Assembly: GCF_000685905.1 (NCBI RefSeq) | Contig: NZ_JMKZ01000001.1 | Location: 496,001-560,000, forward strand | Length of the DNA stretch: 64,000 nt | Origin: Mycoplasmoides pirum ATCC 25960 | GTDB taxonomy: Bacteria > Bacillota_I > Bacilli_A > Mycoplasmatales > Mycoplasmoidaceae | Reading direction: 5' to 3' | Shown here: in pieces, positions 46,291 to 54,784 of the stretch | How positions within the stretch are numbered: position 1 is the first letter of the stretch | How the letters are laid out: the number at the start of each line of letters is the position of its first letter | Notes under the pieces: model-generated | Told to the model about the DNA's origin: nothing | The model's database searches: none | Seen by the model: only the letters and a program-made list of their open reading frames with translations | Translations under genes and position numbers: made by a program

Positions 46291-47619
46291 TTATTTTTCA
46301 TTTAACTGAATTAAGTAATCAATTAATTTATCACCTATTATTATGGTTTCAATTAAATCTTTTTGATCATTTAATTGTTTTAAAGTATTTTGTTTAATTG
46401 TTTCATCACTAATTTTATATTCGTCTATTAATTCATTAAATTTCTTTTCATAATCCGATTCATTACATTGAATGTTTTCTTTAATAGCAATCTTTTCTAC
46501 AAGTAGTGAATATTTAACATTAGTTTCTGCTTCTTTTTTAATTTGTTCATCAAATTTTTCTTCGGTCATATTTTGCATCGCTAATATATCTTTAAGTTCC
46601 ATTTTGTATTGTTTTAATTGTGATAAATATTGATTTTTAATTCTTCTAATTTGATCATTAACCAATTTTTGAGGAATATATGAAAACTTAGATTTTTCAA
46701 TCAAATATTCACGAATTTTAGAGCTATTTTGATTTTTATTTGCAATAACTGAATTTTTTTCTAATTGTTTCTTGATATTAGTTTTTAACTCGTCAACAGT
46801 TTTAGCTTTTATTTCTAAATTCTCTTGACTCATTTTTTGAACATAATCATCAGTTAATTCGGGATAATTAATTGATTTAATATCTTTTATTGTAACTTCA
46901 AATTCTACTGGTTTTCCTTTTAAATCTTCTGCATGATACTCATTAGGAAATTTTAAATTTAATGTTTTGGTTTCATTTTTTTTCATTCCAATTAAACTAT
47001 CTTCAAATCCAGGAATAAAAGATTTAGATCCTATTTCAAGTTCATAATTTTTAGCTGTTGCAGATTCTAGTTCTTTACCATCTACTTTGCCTTTAAAATC
47101 AATTATTGCGATATCATGGTCACTAACTACTTCAATAGATTTGGATACAATTTCAGCATCTTTTTTCATTAATAAACTAATTTGATGTTTTATGTCTGCT
47201 TCAGTAATTTCTTGAGGTTTTTTTACATTATCAATTTTTTTATAATCAGCAATTTCAATATCAGGCATTAAATCAAAATTAAATTTAAATTCAATATTTT
47301 CATTATTAATGTCTTTTATTTCAACTTCAGGATTTGCATCAATGACATTAGAATCATTAACAACAACATCTTCTTCTAAAATTTTTTCAAAAATTAAATT
47401 TAAAACTTTATTTGCTGCTTTATCAAATATAACTGCATGATTTATATATTCTTTTGCTTTATCTTTAGGAATTTTTCCTTTTCTAAAACCAGGTATTGAA
47501 ATATTTTTAATCGCTGAATTTGTAGCTTTATCAATTTCTTCAATTCATAATTTGCTATCAATTTTAATGTGTAAACTTAATAAGTTATTTTCTTTTTTTG
47601 AATCGATTATTTTGTACAT
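46291..47619 (-). CDS. tig: Trigger factor
   Basis: Trigger factor is the ribosome-associated chaperone and peptidyl-prolyl isomerase. The 442-residue protein carries the ribosome-binding signature region ISIPGFRKGKIPKDKAKEYI near residue 40, the PPIase domain (DHDIAIIDFKGKVDGKELE, FIPGFEDSLIGMKKNETKTLNLKFP) and the helical C-terminal arms. The ATG at 47619 gives MYKIIDSKKE. It lies upstream of lon, the order I recall in M. genitalium. The stop codon touches the lon CIRCE site. Confidence 0.94.
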
Positions 47620-47696
47620 ATTAATTTTCCTGATTAAAATAATTAAAAAATATAATAAATTGTTATGTTTAAATAGTTGTAAAATATTTTAATATT

Positions 47697-48560
47697 TTAT
47701 TTTGCATTTATAGCATGTAATATTAAATCATTAATTTCATTGTTTTTTGTTTTTTTATCTTCATTAATGTTGTTAAAAGAATTTAACACATAATTTGCAA
47801 TACTTTTGCCTAACAACTTAGAATTAATATTACTTGGTGGTAAATTAGGGAAATAAAAACTTAAAATTTGATCAACAACAGTATTTGCCATTTCTTCTAA
47901 GGAAGGATCTTTAAATAGTAATTTCGAAATTTCTTCATATACCTTATCATAATATGATTTAAGTGTTTTATTTATAATTTCTTTTCCTAAAATAATTTTA
48001 CTTGAAATATTAGTATTGTGATTTAAAAAATCTAGCTTAATATTAGAAAAGTCAGTAATTTCATTAATTAAAAATAAAACATTAAATTTTAAATCATTAC
48101 TAAAATCTTTGCTTGTGAAAATAAATCTAAAATAATCAAAATCTTCTCGTTCAAAAAAACCTTCTGGTTTTGTTGTGAAGTAATCAAAAATATGAAGATT
48201 TTTAGGAAAATTATTTAAAGCCAAATTAATTAATTCAGATGCGCCAAATTCTTGAATTTTGTCATTACGTTTTTCATAAGCTTGATTTCTAATTAATTTA
48301 ATCATTGTTAAAAAATATTTTTCTACATTTGTTGGAATGTAAGGGGCATCTAATTCTTCATTTAATAAGTCTATAGCTTTTTCATAACGATTTGATTTAA
48401 ATTGATCAATAACATTATTTAGTATTGATAAATAGTAATCATAATTCATTATTGAATCAACATTTTCGTTTTTTTTGAAATGATTTAACAAAGAAATAGG
48501 AGTAGTAAAGTTAACATTTTTGATTTTGTTTACTTTTGAATTATTTACATTTTTTTTCAT
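47697..48560 (-). CDS. Unknown mollicute protein between fur and tig
   Basis: This 287-residue helical protein has no catalytic motif I recognise. It begins basic (MKKNVNNSKVNKIKNVNF). It continues with TPR-like helices (DQFKSNRYEKAIDLLNEELDAPYIP resembles a helix-turn-helix repeat unit) and ends KKTKNNEINDLILHAINAK. Its place between a Fur-family gene and tig matches the uncharacterised MG237-type gene of M. genitalium as I recall the order. It overlaps the 3' end of the fur gene by 20 bp, which supports coupled expression and the ATG at 48560. Confidence 0.78.
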   Translation of the reverse strand: MKKNVNNSKVNKIKNVNFTTPISLLNHFKKNENVDSIMNYDYYLSILNNVIDQFKSNRYEKAIDLLNEELDAPYIPTNVEKYFLTMIKLIRNQAYEKRNDKIQEFGASELINLALNNFPKNLHIFDYFTTKPEGFFEREDFDYFRFIFTSKDFSNDLKFNVLFLINEITDFSNIKLDFLNHNTNISSKIILGKEIINKTLKSYYDKVYEEISKLLFKDPSLEEMANTVVDQILSFYFPNLPPSNINSKLLGKSIANYVLNSFNNINEDKKTKNNEINDLILHAINAK

Positions 48561-48993
48561 TACTTTTTACCAGACCATTAGCTACAATATAAAAATCACT
48601 TGTTTCAAATCCATTATTAATGAAATATTTTTTAATTTGATTAACTAATTTTTTTTCAAAAGGAATTGTAAAAAAGGATTGTTTTTTATTAGTAAAACAA
48701 TAAACGTGTTCGTGTTCATCATGTCGAAGATTAAAAAAAGGTTTAAAACTATTAACATCCAAAAAAGCATTAATAATTTTACAACTAACCAACGAATGCA
48801 AAACATTGTAAACACTTGCTATATTTGGTTTTTTATTATTCGCAATTGTTAAATGATCAATAATATCATCAATTGTATGCCAATTATTATGTTTTAAAAG
48901 ACATTTAATAACTTCAATTCTTTGAGTTGTTAATCTTAAATTAGCTTCTTTAACTTTTTTTAAATAAAAATCAAGTGACTGCATTTTTCCCAT
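48541..48993 (-). CDS. fur: Fur-family metal-responsive regulator
   Basis: The 150-residue protein shows a Fur winged helix: NLRLTTQRIEVIKCLLKHNNWHTIDDIIDHL, then the recognition part PNIASVYNVLHSLVSCKII. The family metal-binding region RHDEHEHVYC is present near residue 92. The C-terminal CxxC zinc knuckles of classical Fur/PerR are absent; only single Cys residues remain. The regulated metal is unknown. It precedes the unknown gene and tig, and follows nfo, as in the M. genitalium order I recall. Confidence 0.88.
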   Translation of the reverse strand: MGKMQSLDFYLKKVKEANLRLTTQRIEVIKCLLKHNNWHTIDDIIDHLTIANNKKPNIASVYNVLHSLVSCKIINAFLDVNSFKPFFNLRHDEHEHVYCFTNKKQSFFTIPFEKKLVNQIKKYFINNGFETSDFYIVANGLVKSNEKKCK

Positions 48994-49008
48994 ATTATTA
49001 ATTTTAAA

Positions 49009-49863
49009 TTATAAATTTTTTAAAATTAAATCAATTTCATTTTTGTATGGTGGTAAATCATTAATATATGGAGTTTCTAAAATAAAAGGTAATTTATTAA
49101 AATGAATATTTTTAATTAATCCTATTAATGTTTTTAATCCTATAGTTCCTTTATTTATGTTTGCGTGGCGATCTTTATGTGAATTTAATCCATTAATTGA
49201 ATCATTTAAATGAACAACTTTTAATAAATCAAATTTAAGATGTTTTTTATATTCATTCAAAACAATATCCAAATTAGATAAATCATATCCCGCATCATTA
49301 ACATGACAAGTATCAAAACAAATTCCAATTCGTTCTTTTTGCTCTATATTTTTAATAATATTTTTTAATTCAAAAAAATCACGTCCGATTTCATTACCTT
49401 TACCAGCCATTGTTTCAAGACAAATAATAATATCTTTAGTTTTATTTAAAACCTTATTGAGATTTTTTGATAAATTATTGATTGCTATAGCAGGAGTAGT
49501 TTTAATTGAACTTCCAGGATGTAAAACAATATATTTTGCACCTATTGCTCTTGAACGAATTAATTCTTTAGTTAAAAAATCTACACCGAAATTTTGTTTA
49601 GATGGATCTACTGATGCGAGATTAATAATATATGGAGCATGGATTATTACATTAGTTAACTTAATATTATTTTCACTCATTAATTTGTGAGCTTCTTGAA
49701 TTTTTAATTTATCAATGTCAACTCTTAAAGAAGATTGTGGCGGACCTGTATATATCATAAATGCATTAGCGTTGTAACTTAATGCTTCATTTACACTCCC
49801 AAGTAAGAAATCGGGACTTTTCATACTCACATGTGAGCCTATTGTAATGGAATTATTTTTCAT
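49009..49863 (-). CDS. nfo: Endonuclease IV (AP endonuclease)
   Basis: Nfo cuts 5' of abasic sites in base excision repair using three zinc ions. The 284 residues show SHVSMKSPDFLLGSVNEAL, VIIHAPYIINLAS, YIVLHPGSS, ICLETMAGKGNEIG, IGICFDTCHVNDAGYDL, VVHLNDS, SHKDRHANINKGTIG and a final FILETP. All the zinc-binding His, Glu and Asp positions of the family are present. It follows the corrinoid adenosyltransferase gene by 3 bp. Confidence 0.96.
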   Translation of the reverse strand: MKNNSITIGSHVSMKSPDFLLGSVNEALSYNANAFMIYTGPPQSSLRVDIDKLKIQEAHKLMSENNIKLTNVIIHAPYIINLASVDPSKQNFGVDFLTKELIRSRAIGAKYIVLHPGSSIKTTPAIAINNLSKNLNKVLNKTKDIIICLETMAGKGNEIGRDFFELKNIIKNIEQKERIGICFDTCHVNDAGYDLSNLDIVLNEYKKHLKFDLLKVVHLNDSINGLNSHKDRHANINKGTIGLKTLIGLIKNIHFNKLPFILETPYINDLPPYKNEIDLILKNL

Positions 49864-49866
49864 AAA

Positions 49867-50373
49867 TTAAAAATCTATAAATTTTTTAGCTTGAACACCT
49901 TTGCTATAGTGATGTTTTTCTGCTTCAGTTTTTGTTAATACATCACAAATAGCAGCAATTTTTTTATGCATTGTATGTCCGCTTATAAAAACATACTTGT
50001 TTTTACTTATTTTTTTCAAAAAATTACAAAAAAAGTTTATAGTTACAATTTTATTTGAAATTAAATCAATAAATTCATCTAAAAAAATATATTTGTATTT
50101 AGAATAATTTTTATTTAAAAAATTAATTGCATTTTTTGCATCATTAATAATTTTTTCGCGTTCTTTTAAATTTTTTGTTCAAATAAATGATTTAGTAGTT
50201 TGAAATAAATGAACTTTAACATTTAATTTATTTAAAATATCATCTTCACTACTTTTTATATTTTTAAAAAAACGAATATATAATATTGGTTTTTTTGAAG
50301 CTATTGCCCTTAAACATAAACCATTTAAAGTTGATGTTTTTCCTTGACCAATACCATAATATGCATATACCAC
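49867..50373 (-). CDS. CobA/CobO-family corrinoid adenosyltransferase-like ATPase
   Basis: The family transfers the adenosyl group of ATP to the cobalt of a corrinoid. The 168-residue protein keeps the special P-loop (YYGIGQGKTSTLNGLCLRA, matching the YGxGxGKT pattern), LYIRFFKN, IFLDEFIDL, and the C-terminal pattern ISGHTMHKKIAAICDVLTKT then EKHHYSKGVQAKKFIDF. The latter parallels TGR..P.eLie.ADLVTE..KH.y..Gi.A.kGIEf of the family. No B12-dependent enzyme is visible in the window. The start is a GTG at 50373, 9 bp after the rpmA stop; no ATG exists. Inserted between rpmA and nfo, it is extra to the M. genitalium order I recall. Confidence 0.82.
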
Positions 50374-50382
50374 AAAAAATAA

Positions 50383-50697
50383 CTATCCGATTTTTACTTC
50401 AATAACACTAACTTTAGTTTTATTTTTACCAAATTTTGTATATTTTACTATACCTGGTGATAAAGCAAACAAAGTATCATCTTTTCCTTGACCAACATTT
50501 TTTCCAGGTCAAATTACATTCCCTCTTTGGCGATAAATAATTTGTCCTGATTTAGCTAATTGTCCATCAGCTAATTTTGCACCTAAAAATTTCGGATTAG
50601 AATCTCTGCCATTCTTGGTAGAACCTACACCTTTTTTTGAAGCAAAAAACTGTAAATCAACATTAAATCATATTTTTTTATTATTAATGATATCCAT
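50383..50697 (-). CDS. rpmA: 50S ribosomal protein L27 with Prp-cleaved N-terminal extension
   Basis: L27 reaches the peptidyl-transferase centre with its N-terminus. The 104-residue precursor starts [19 protein letters not shown] and continues [14 protein letters not shown], the true L27 N-terminus. The LQFFASKKG junction is the site cut by the Prp cysteine protease in Firmicutes. The extension here is longer than the Staphylococcus one. The body ([30 protein letters not shown]) is standard. It lies directly after prp. Confidence 0.95.
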
Positions 50698-50716
50698 AAT
50701 TAAATCCTATTCTTAA

Positions 50717-51025
50717 CTATAAATCAATTTTTTGTGATTGACTTGAAATTGTTATATATTGTGGATAAATTTTTGCTATAGATGAAATTTGGGTTTGAAT
50801 AACTTGCATAGCAACTAAATTTTCGAAATCACTATTTTGTAATTCACAAAAAAACAATTCTTTGTCAGGGTTAGACACAATTTTAATATTTTTTGGATCA
50901 AATCAATTTATTCCACCTAAAACAATTCCACTTATTGCAGCACAAACAATATCTTCACCTTTCGGCTTAAACAAAGCATGTCCCTCAATTTTCATGCCGC
51001 CAGCATAAAAAGTAATCAAAAGCAT
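50717..51025 (-). CDS. prp: Ribosomal-processing cysteine protease Prp
   Basis: Prp removes the N-terminal extension of L27 before or during ribosome assembly. The 102-residue protein has the catalytic pair: His in IEGHALF near residue 17 and Cys in DIVCAAISGIVLGGIN near residue 28. Its position between rplU and rpmA is the Firmicutes and mollicute norm. The substrate site is visible in the downstream rpmA. Confidence 0.93.
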
Positions 51026-51029
51026 TTTA

Positions 51030-51329
51030 CTACCCTTTTATTGATAAAACTTTTAATTTTGTATATGGTTGACGGTGACCATATTTTTTCAAATGATGTT
51101 TTTGACTAATATGCTTAATGACATTTATTTTTTTTTGTTTACCTTGTTTTTCGATAATACAAACAACTTCTGCATTATCAAGATAAGGTTTACCAAATTT
51201 ATTATCAATAGCTAAAACTTGATTAATTTTAACTTGAGTTCCAACATCTCCATTAATTTTTTCAACAAAAATTACATCATTTTCACGAACTAAATATTGT
51301 TTCGAACCACTTAAAATTATTGCAAACAT
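51030..51329 (-). CDS. rplU: 50S ribosomal protein L21
   Basis: The 99-residue product MFAIILSGSKQYLVRENDVIFVEKI... ending HRQPYTKLKVLSI is a normal L21. The ATG at 51329 is set by a strong Shine-Dalgarno (GGAGG, 5 bp upstream); a longer frame to 51368 has no support and overlaps the leader hairpin. It is first in the rplU-prp-rpmA transcript. Confidence 0.96.
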   Translation of the reverse strand: MFAIILSGSKQYLVRENDVIFVEKINGDVGTQVKINQVLAIDNKFGKPYLDNAEVVCIIEKQGKQKKINVIKHISQKHHLKKYGHRQPYTKLKVLSIKG

Positions 51330-51420
51330 TATTCCTCCAGAATAGACTCGTTTGTTAAGGCAAAACAAGTTTGTTTTTTTAAAGCCTTATTTTCAATACG
51401 GTTGAATCTGCTTTAATTTA
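51330..51420 (-). promoter_or_regulatory. L21 leader RNA candidate (autoregulatory 5' UTR)
   Basis: The 5' UTR of rplU contains a long interrupted hairpin: TAAGGC pairs with GCCTTA (51384-51389 with 51356-51361), with inner AAAACAA/TTGTTTT pairing. It stands about 27 nt before the L21 start and the GGAGG. Firmicutes have an L21 leader at this place that L21 or a partner binds. Assignment to that family rests on position and on the hairpin, not on a covariance search. Confidence 0.5.
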
Positions 51421-51547
51421 GCAAAAACAAATTTATTATATTAATTACAAAAATTAATATAAATTATGTATGAATTTTAACATAAAAAATAAAAAATTAT
51501 TAAATTAGTAATCTCTATAATAAATAAATTATTAATGTGTAAAAAAA

Positions 51548-51787
51548 TTATTTGTTTTTAATTAAATTTTCAAAAGCTTTAATTAAATCATTAATTGATT
51601 TTAAAGACATCATTAATTCATCTGACAAACTAACTTTAAAATAATTTTCCAAATCAACTATGATTGAAAAAGTATCTAATGAATCTAAACCTAATGTTTT
51701 AAAATCTTTATCTAAAATATCATCAGTAATTTCAATTTTTAATTGTTTTTGTGCGACAATTTCTTTTAATTGTGTTAATACTTCCAT
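51548..51787 (-). CDS. acpP: Acyl carrier protein
   Basis: The 79-residue acidic protein has the phosphopantetheine site LGLDSLDTFSIIVDLE (Ser near residue 36). ACP carries acyl chains; in mollicutes lacking fatty acid synthesis it probably serves acyl transfer in phospholipid synthesis (with PlsX/PlsY). It lies downstream of, and on the same strand as, the three-gene cassette, but is separated from it by a hairpin terminator. Confidence 0.9.
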   Translation of the reverse strand: MEVLTQLKEIVAQKQLKIEITDDILDKDFKTLGLDSLDTFSIIVDLENYFKVSLSDELMMSLKSINDLIKAFENLIKNK

Positions 51788-51806
51788 AAATCCGCTTTTT
51801 AATATT

Positions 51807-51836
51807 AATATAAAACTATTAATAAAAAATTAATAG
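51807..51836 (-). terminator. Intrinsic terminator between the cassette and acpP
   Basis: A perfect 8-bp stem CTATTAAT/ATTAATAG (51816-51823 with 51829-51836, 5-nt A loop) is followed on the minus strand by TTTTATATT. It lies 10 bp beyond the stop of the gene at 51847. Confidence 0.65.
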
Positions 51837-51846
51837 TAAGAACTAA

Positions 51847-52458
51847 TTATACATTTTTTGATAATTCTACAATAATTTGATCTCAATATCTTTTTGGAAG
51901 ATTTTTTGAATATGAATAATCATTTTCGAAATATCAAACTACATTAATTAAAATATTTTTTTCTAAAATGTTAATTTTGTAATCTATTTCTGTAGTTAGT
52001 TTAGTTGTCTTTTTTTTGAAAAAAGAATGCTGATAAATAGCATTAATAATTCAAGATCTTAAATTTTTAAACAAAACATCTTGTTTAATATTAAATTGTT
52101 GACTATTATCATTAAAATCATTTAACAAATAACGATAGGAAATTAAATTGTCTCATTCCGGATTTGAATATAAATAATCATGAATATTTGCATACATATA
52201 CAAATATAATTCTGATTCATCAAAGGGATATTTAAGATTTTTAAGTTCAGTTGAAGATTCAGGATATTCTTCATTTTTATCTAAATTATTATCATTTTCG
52301 TTATTGCTGCCATTATTTAAATTATTAGAATTGTCAAATTTATTATCATCTTTAATGTTATTGGAAAATATGATTGTTGTAACTGAAAGTATTAGTGTTG
52401 TCGTAAACATTAATCCAGTACAAAATCACAAAATAATTTTTTTGATTTTTTTATTCAT
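51847..52458 (-). CDS. Membrane-anchored protein, third gene of the cassette
   Basis: The 203-residue protein begins MNKKIKKIILWFCTGLMFTT and has one hydrophobic N-terminal helix (residues 8-32). A low-complexity Asn/Asp linker follows (NNLNNGSNNENDNNLDKNEE), then a folded-looking domain of ~110 residues with many Tyr and Trp (YMYANIHDYLYSNPEWDNLI). The anchor has no lipobox Cys. The A of its ATG is shared with the preceding stop (TAATG), so translation is coupled to the gene at 52458-53510. I cannot assign a function. Confidence 0.78.
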
Positions 52459-53510
52459 TAATTCAATTTATTAAAATTATTTAAAGATAAAATTTGATGA
52501 TAATTAAATGTAAAAAAATCTAAAAAATTTAAGTTGTTTAAAGGTGTTAAGTAATTAAAATAATTAGTTGCAATGATTTTATAATAAGCATTTTCAGTTT
52601 GAATTTTAAAGTTCAATTCATAATATCCATTACCACCGTTAGGTAACAAAAAATTATGACCTAATAAAACATCTTTAACTAATTCTTTTTTAGTTTCATC
52701 ATAACTTACTTTAAATGGCAATTTAATTGATAAAGTTTCATTTTGTTTTAAACTATAATTTTTATTTTCAGAATAATTTAGTGATTTATATCCATTTTCA
52801 TTAGACACATGATAGTAAAAATTTATATTTAAATTTGAAACAATCATTGGAATTGATGAAGTAATGTTTAAAAGTTCATTAATCATTTGACTTTTAATTA
52901 ATTTCAAATAATTTTGTGTATTTCAGGAAAATTTAAAAGTTTTACCTAATTCATCTGATGTAGATGGGAAAACATCATACAAACTAGTACTTCCAAAATT
53001 TGAAGAAAAACTAAAAAATGTATCTAAATTAACATTTGTTGTAACTATAGAATCATATAAGTTATCTAAAAAATATTTTAAGGCTGTGCTATCAAAATCA
53101 TTTTTAATTTCTGACAAAATAGTTTGATTGCAAGCAAAATTTATTTTAATTGGAACTAATAAATTATTTAAATTATCATTTATGTAAGACAAACTATTTT
53201 TCGGAACCTGAACTGAAATTTTATAAATTTTTCATTCATCCATATTAGATTCCACTTCTATTGGAATTATTGGAATATCAATTTTATTGAATTCAGGAAT
53301 TGAAAAAGATGCTAATATTAGGTTTTTTGGCAAAGCACTTTTACATCTAATTGATACCTTAATATCAAAATTTATATAACTATTTGTTGTACTTATATTA
53401 GTTGAATATAATTTCGCTTCAAAATATACATTAGAATTAAAATCGTTAGGAGTTAATGTTCATCAATTTTCTTTAATATTATTTTCATAGTATGAATATG
53501 TATCTATCAT
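52458..53510 (-). CDS. Beta-rich unknown protein, second gene of the cassette
   Basis: This 350-residue protein has no signal peptide or membrane helix at its start (MIDTYSYYENNIKENWWTL). The sequence alternates hydrophobic and polar residues throughout (FDIKVSIRC, IYKISVQVP, LNINFYYHVS, LSIKLPFKVSYDE), which suggests a beta-sandwich architecture. Asn, Ser and Tyr are abundant, as in mycoplasma surface proteins. It overlaps the sigma-like gene by 7 bp and the next gene by one base. No family is recognised; a cytoplasmic partner of the anchored third protein is one reading. Confidence 0.75.
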
Positions 53511-53884
53511 AAAACTAACTCACAAAAATTTTTAGTAGCTTTGTTGAGTAATTGATAAAATCAAGATTTACTATAAAAAAAATCATTAAAATTTTTATTT
53601 TCAAAATAATAACTTTCTATAACTTTTCTTTCAATTTCCTTTAAATTTTCTAATGCGTTATTTATTAATTTCATAAAAGCATCAATATTTTTATTTTTTA
53701 AATTTTCTATATTAAAATCAGATCTAAAATGCAAAAGAATATCTTTAGAATCCATAAAAATATTTTTATTTTCTAATTTAAACTTATAATTAAAATATTT
53801 TTTTAAAATAGCACTTGCAATAAGTCTATATTGGGAAATTGTTAATTTGTTTTTGTTTTTAATAGCAACTATTTGATTATCCAT
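53504..53884 (-). CDS. Small sigma-region-4/HTH-like protein, first gene of the cassette
   Basis: The 126-residue protein is helical. Its C-terminal half reads LENLKEIERKVIESYYFENKNFNDFFYSKSWFYQLLNKATKNF. The spacing of L..IER.VI..YYF......FYSKS.FY.LL.KA resembles sigma-70 region 4 and the ArpU-type phage regulators (helix-turn-helix after an ER-I-YF motif). The N-terminal half has hydrophobic helices, including YRLIASAILKKYF. Mycoplasma pneumoniae and genitalium have a small alternative sigma (MG428) that activates recombination genes; here the gene is divergent from ruvAB, which makes a similar role plausible but unproved. A GGAGG lies 9 bp before the ATG. The terminal UGA is read as Trp before a TAG. 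Confidence 0.62.
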
Positions 53885-53887
53885 ATC

Positions 53888-53956
53888 TTAATATCCTCCA
53901 CAATACATTAAGTGAGTAATAAAACAAAAAATTACAAAATATTTGTATTTCTTCAT
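53888..53956 (-). CDS. Possible 22-residue hydrophobic leader peptide
   Basis: An ATG at 53956 opens MKKYKYFVIFCFITHLMYCGG plus one Tyr, ending 3 bp before the sigma-like gene. It has a charged start and a hydrophobic core, like a signal or leader peptide. It has no Shine-Dalgarno of its own, but contains the one for the next gene. A frame of this length can arise by chance in such DNA. Confidence 0.25.
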   Translation of the reverse strand: MKKYKYFVIFCFITHLMYCGGY

Positions 53957-53981
53957 AATTTATAAATGTTTTACACTAATT

Positions 53982-54007
53982 AATTTAGTACTGCAAGGTA
54001 CTAAATT
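53982..54007. promoter_or_regulatory. Palindrome in the divergent cassette/ruvA promoter region
   Basis: AATTTAGTAC-TGCAAG-GTACTAAATT is a perfect 10-bp inverted repeat with a 6-nt spacer, followed by T residues on the plus strand. No plus-strand gene ends before it, so an operator for a dimeric regulator or an attenuator fits better than a terminator. Confidence 0.55.
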
Positions 54008-54151
54008 TTTTATCTTTTTTGGACTCAAAAAATTAAAAAATTTTTAAAAATTAGAAATTTTTGTAAAAACTAAAAATTTTAATCACTTAATTAATATAAG
54101 AAAACAAAATAAATTTTTTTTATATATGAAAATATGTTTAAAGGAGATAAT

Positions 54152-54784
54152 ATGTTATCAGCTATAAATGCAAAAATTATATATGCAGGCAAAAAAAGAA
54201 TTAATGTAGAAATAAATTCTTATTATTATTGAATTAATGTAAGTGAATTTAATAAATTTGAAGTTTCATCTAAACCAAAAAAAATATTTTGTAAACAAAT
54301 TAGTCAAATAGTTAACAACGAAATTAAAACAGAAATATATGGATTTCAAACCATTAAAGAAATTGATTGATTTCAATCATTATTAAGTTGTCAAGGAATT
54401 GGTCCTAAAACGGCTATGAAAATTATGAAACATAATCCAGATAATATTAAAAATTTAATTATTAATAAAAATATAAATGAATTATCTCAATGCGAAGGCA
54501 TAAATTCTAATATCGCTTCATCACTAATTCATCATAATTGAAAATCATGAGAATTAAGTTTGGGAGATAAACAAAATAATGAAAAAACAAAAAAAATCAA
54601 ATTAAATGAATCTGAATTGGAAGAAATAATTTCTACGTTGGTAGTTTTGGGATATGAAAAAAATGATATTAATAAAACTTTAAATGAAATAGAGTTAACA
54701 GAAAATTATGATGTGTCAGATATAATTGCATTATTAATTAAAACTATGGCAGATAATCAAAATGACAAACAATTATCGGCCTAA
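54152..54784 (+). CDS. ruvA: Holliday junction DNA helicase subunit RuvA
   Basis: RuvA binds the four-way junction and recruits RuvB. The 210 residues are divergent but carry the elements: an N-terminal OB fold (LSAINAKIIYAGKKRINVEI, TEIYGFQTIKEIDWFQSLLSCQGIGPKTAMKIM), where GIGPKTA is the first helix-hairpin-helix. A second HhH (INELSQCEGINSNIASSLI) follows. The C-terminal RuvB-binding domain reads SELEEIISTLVVLGYEKNDINKTL. AAGGAG stands 7 bp before the ATG at 54152. It overlaps ruvB by 23 bp. Confidence 0.92.
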
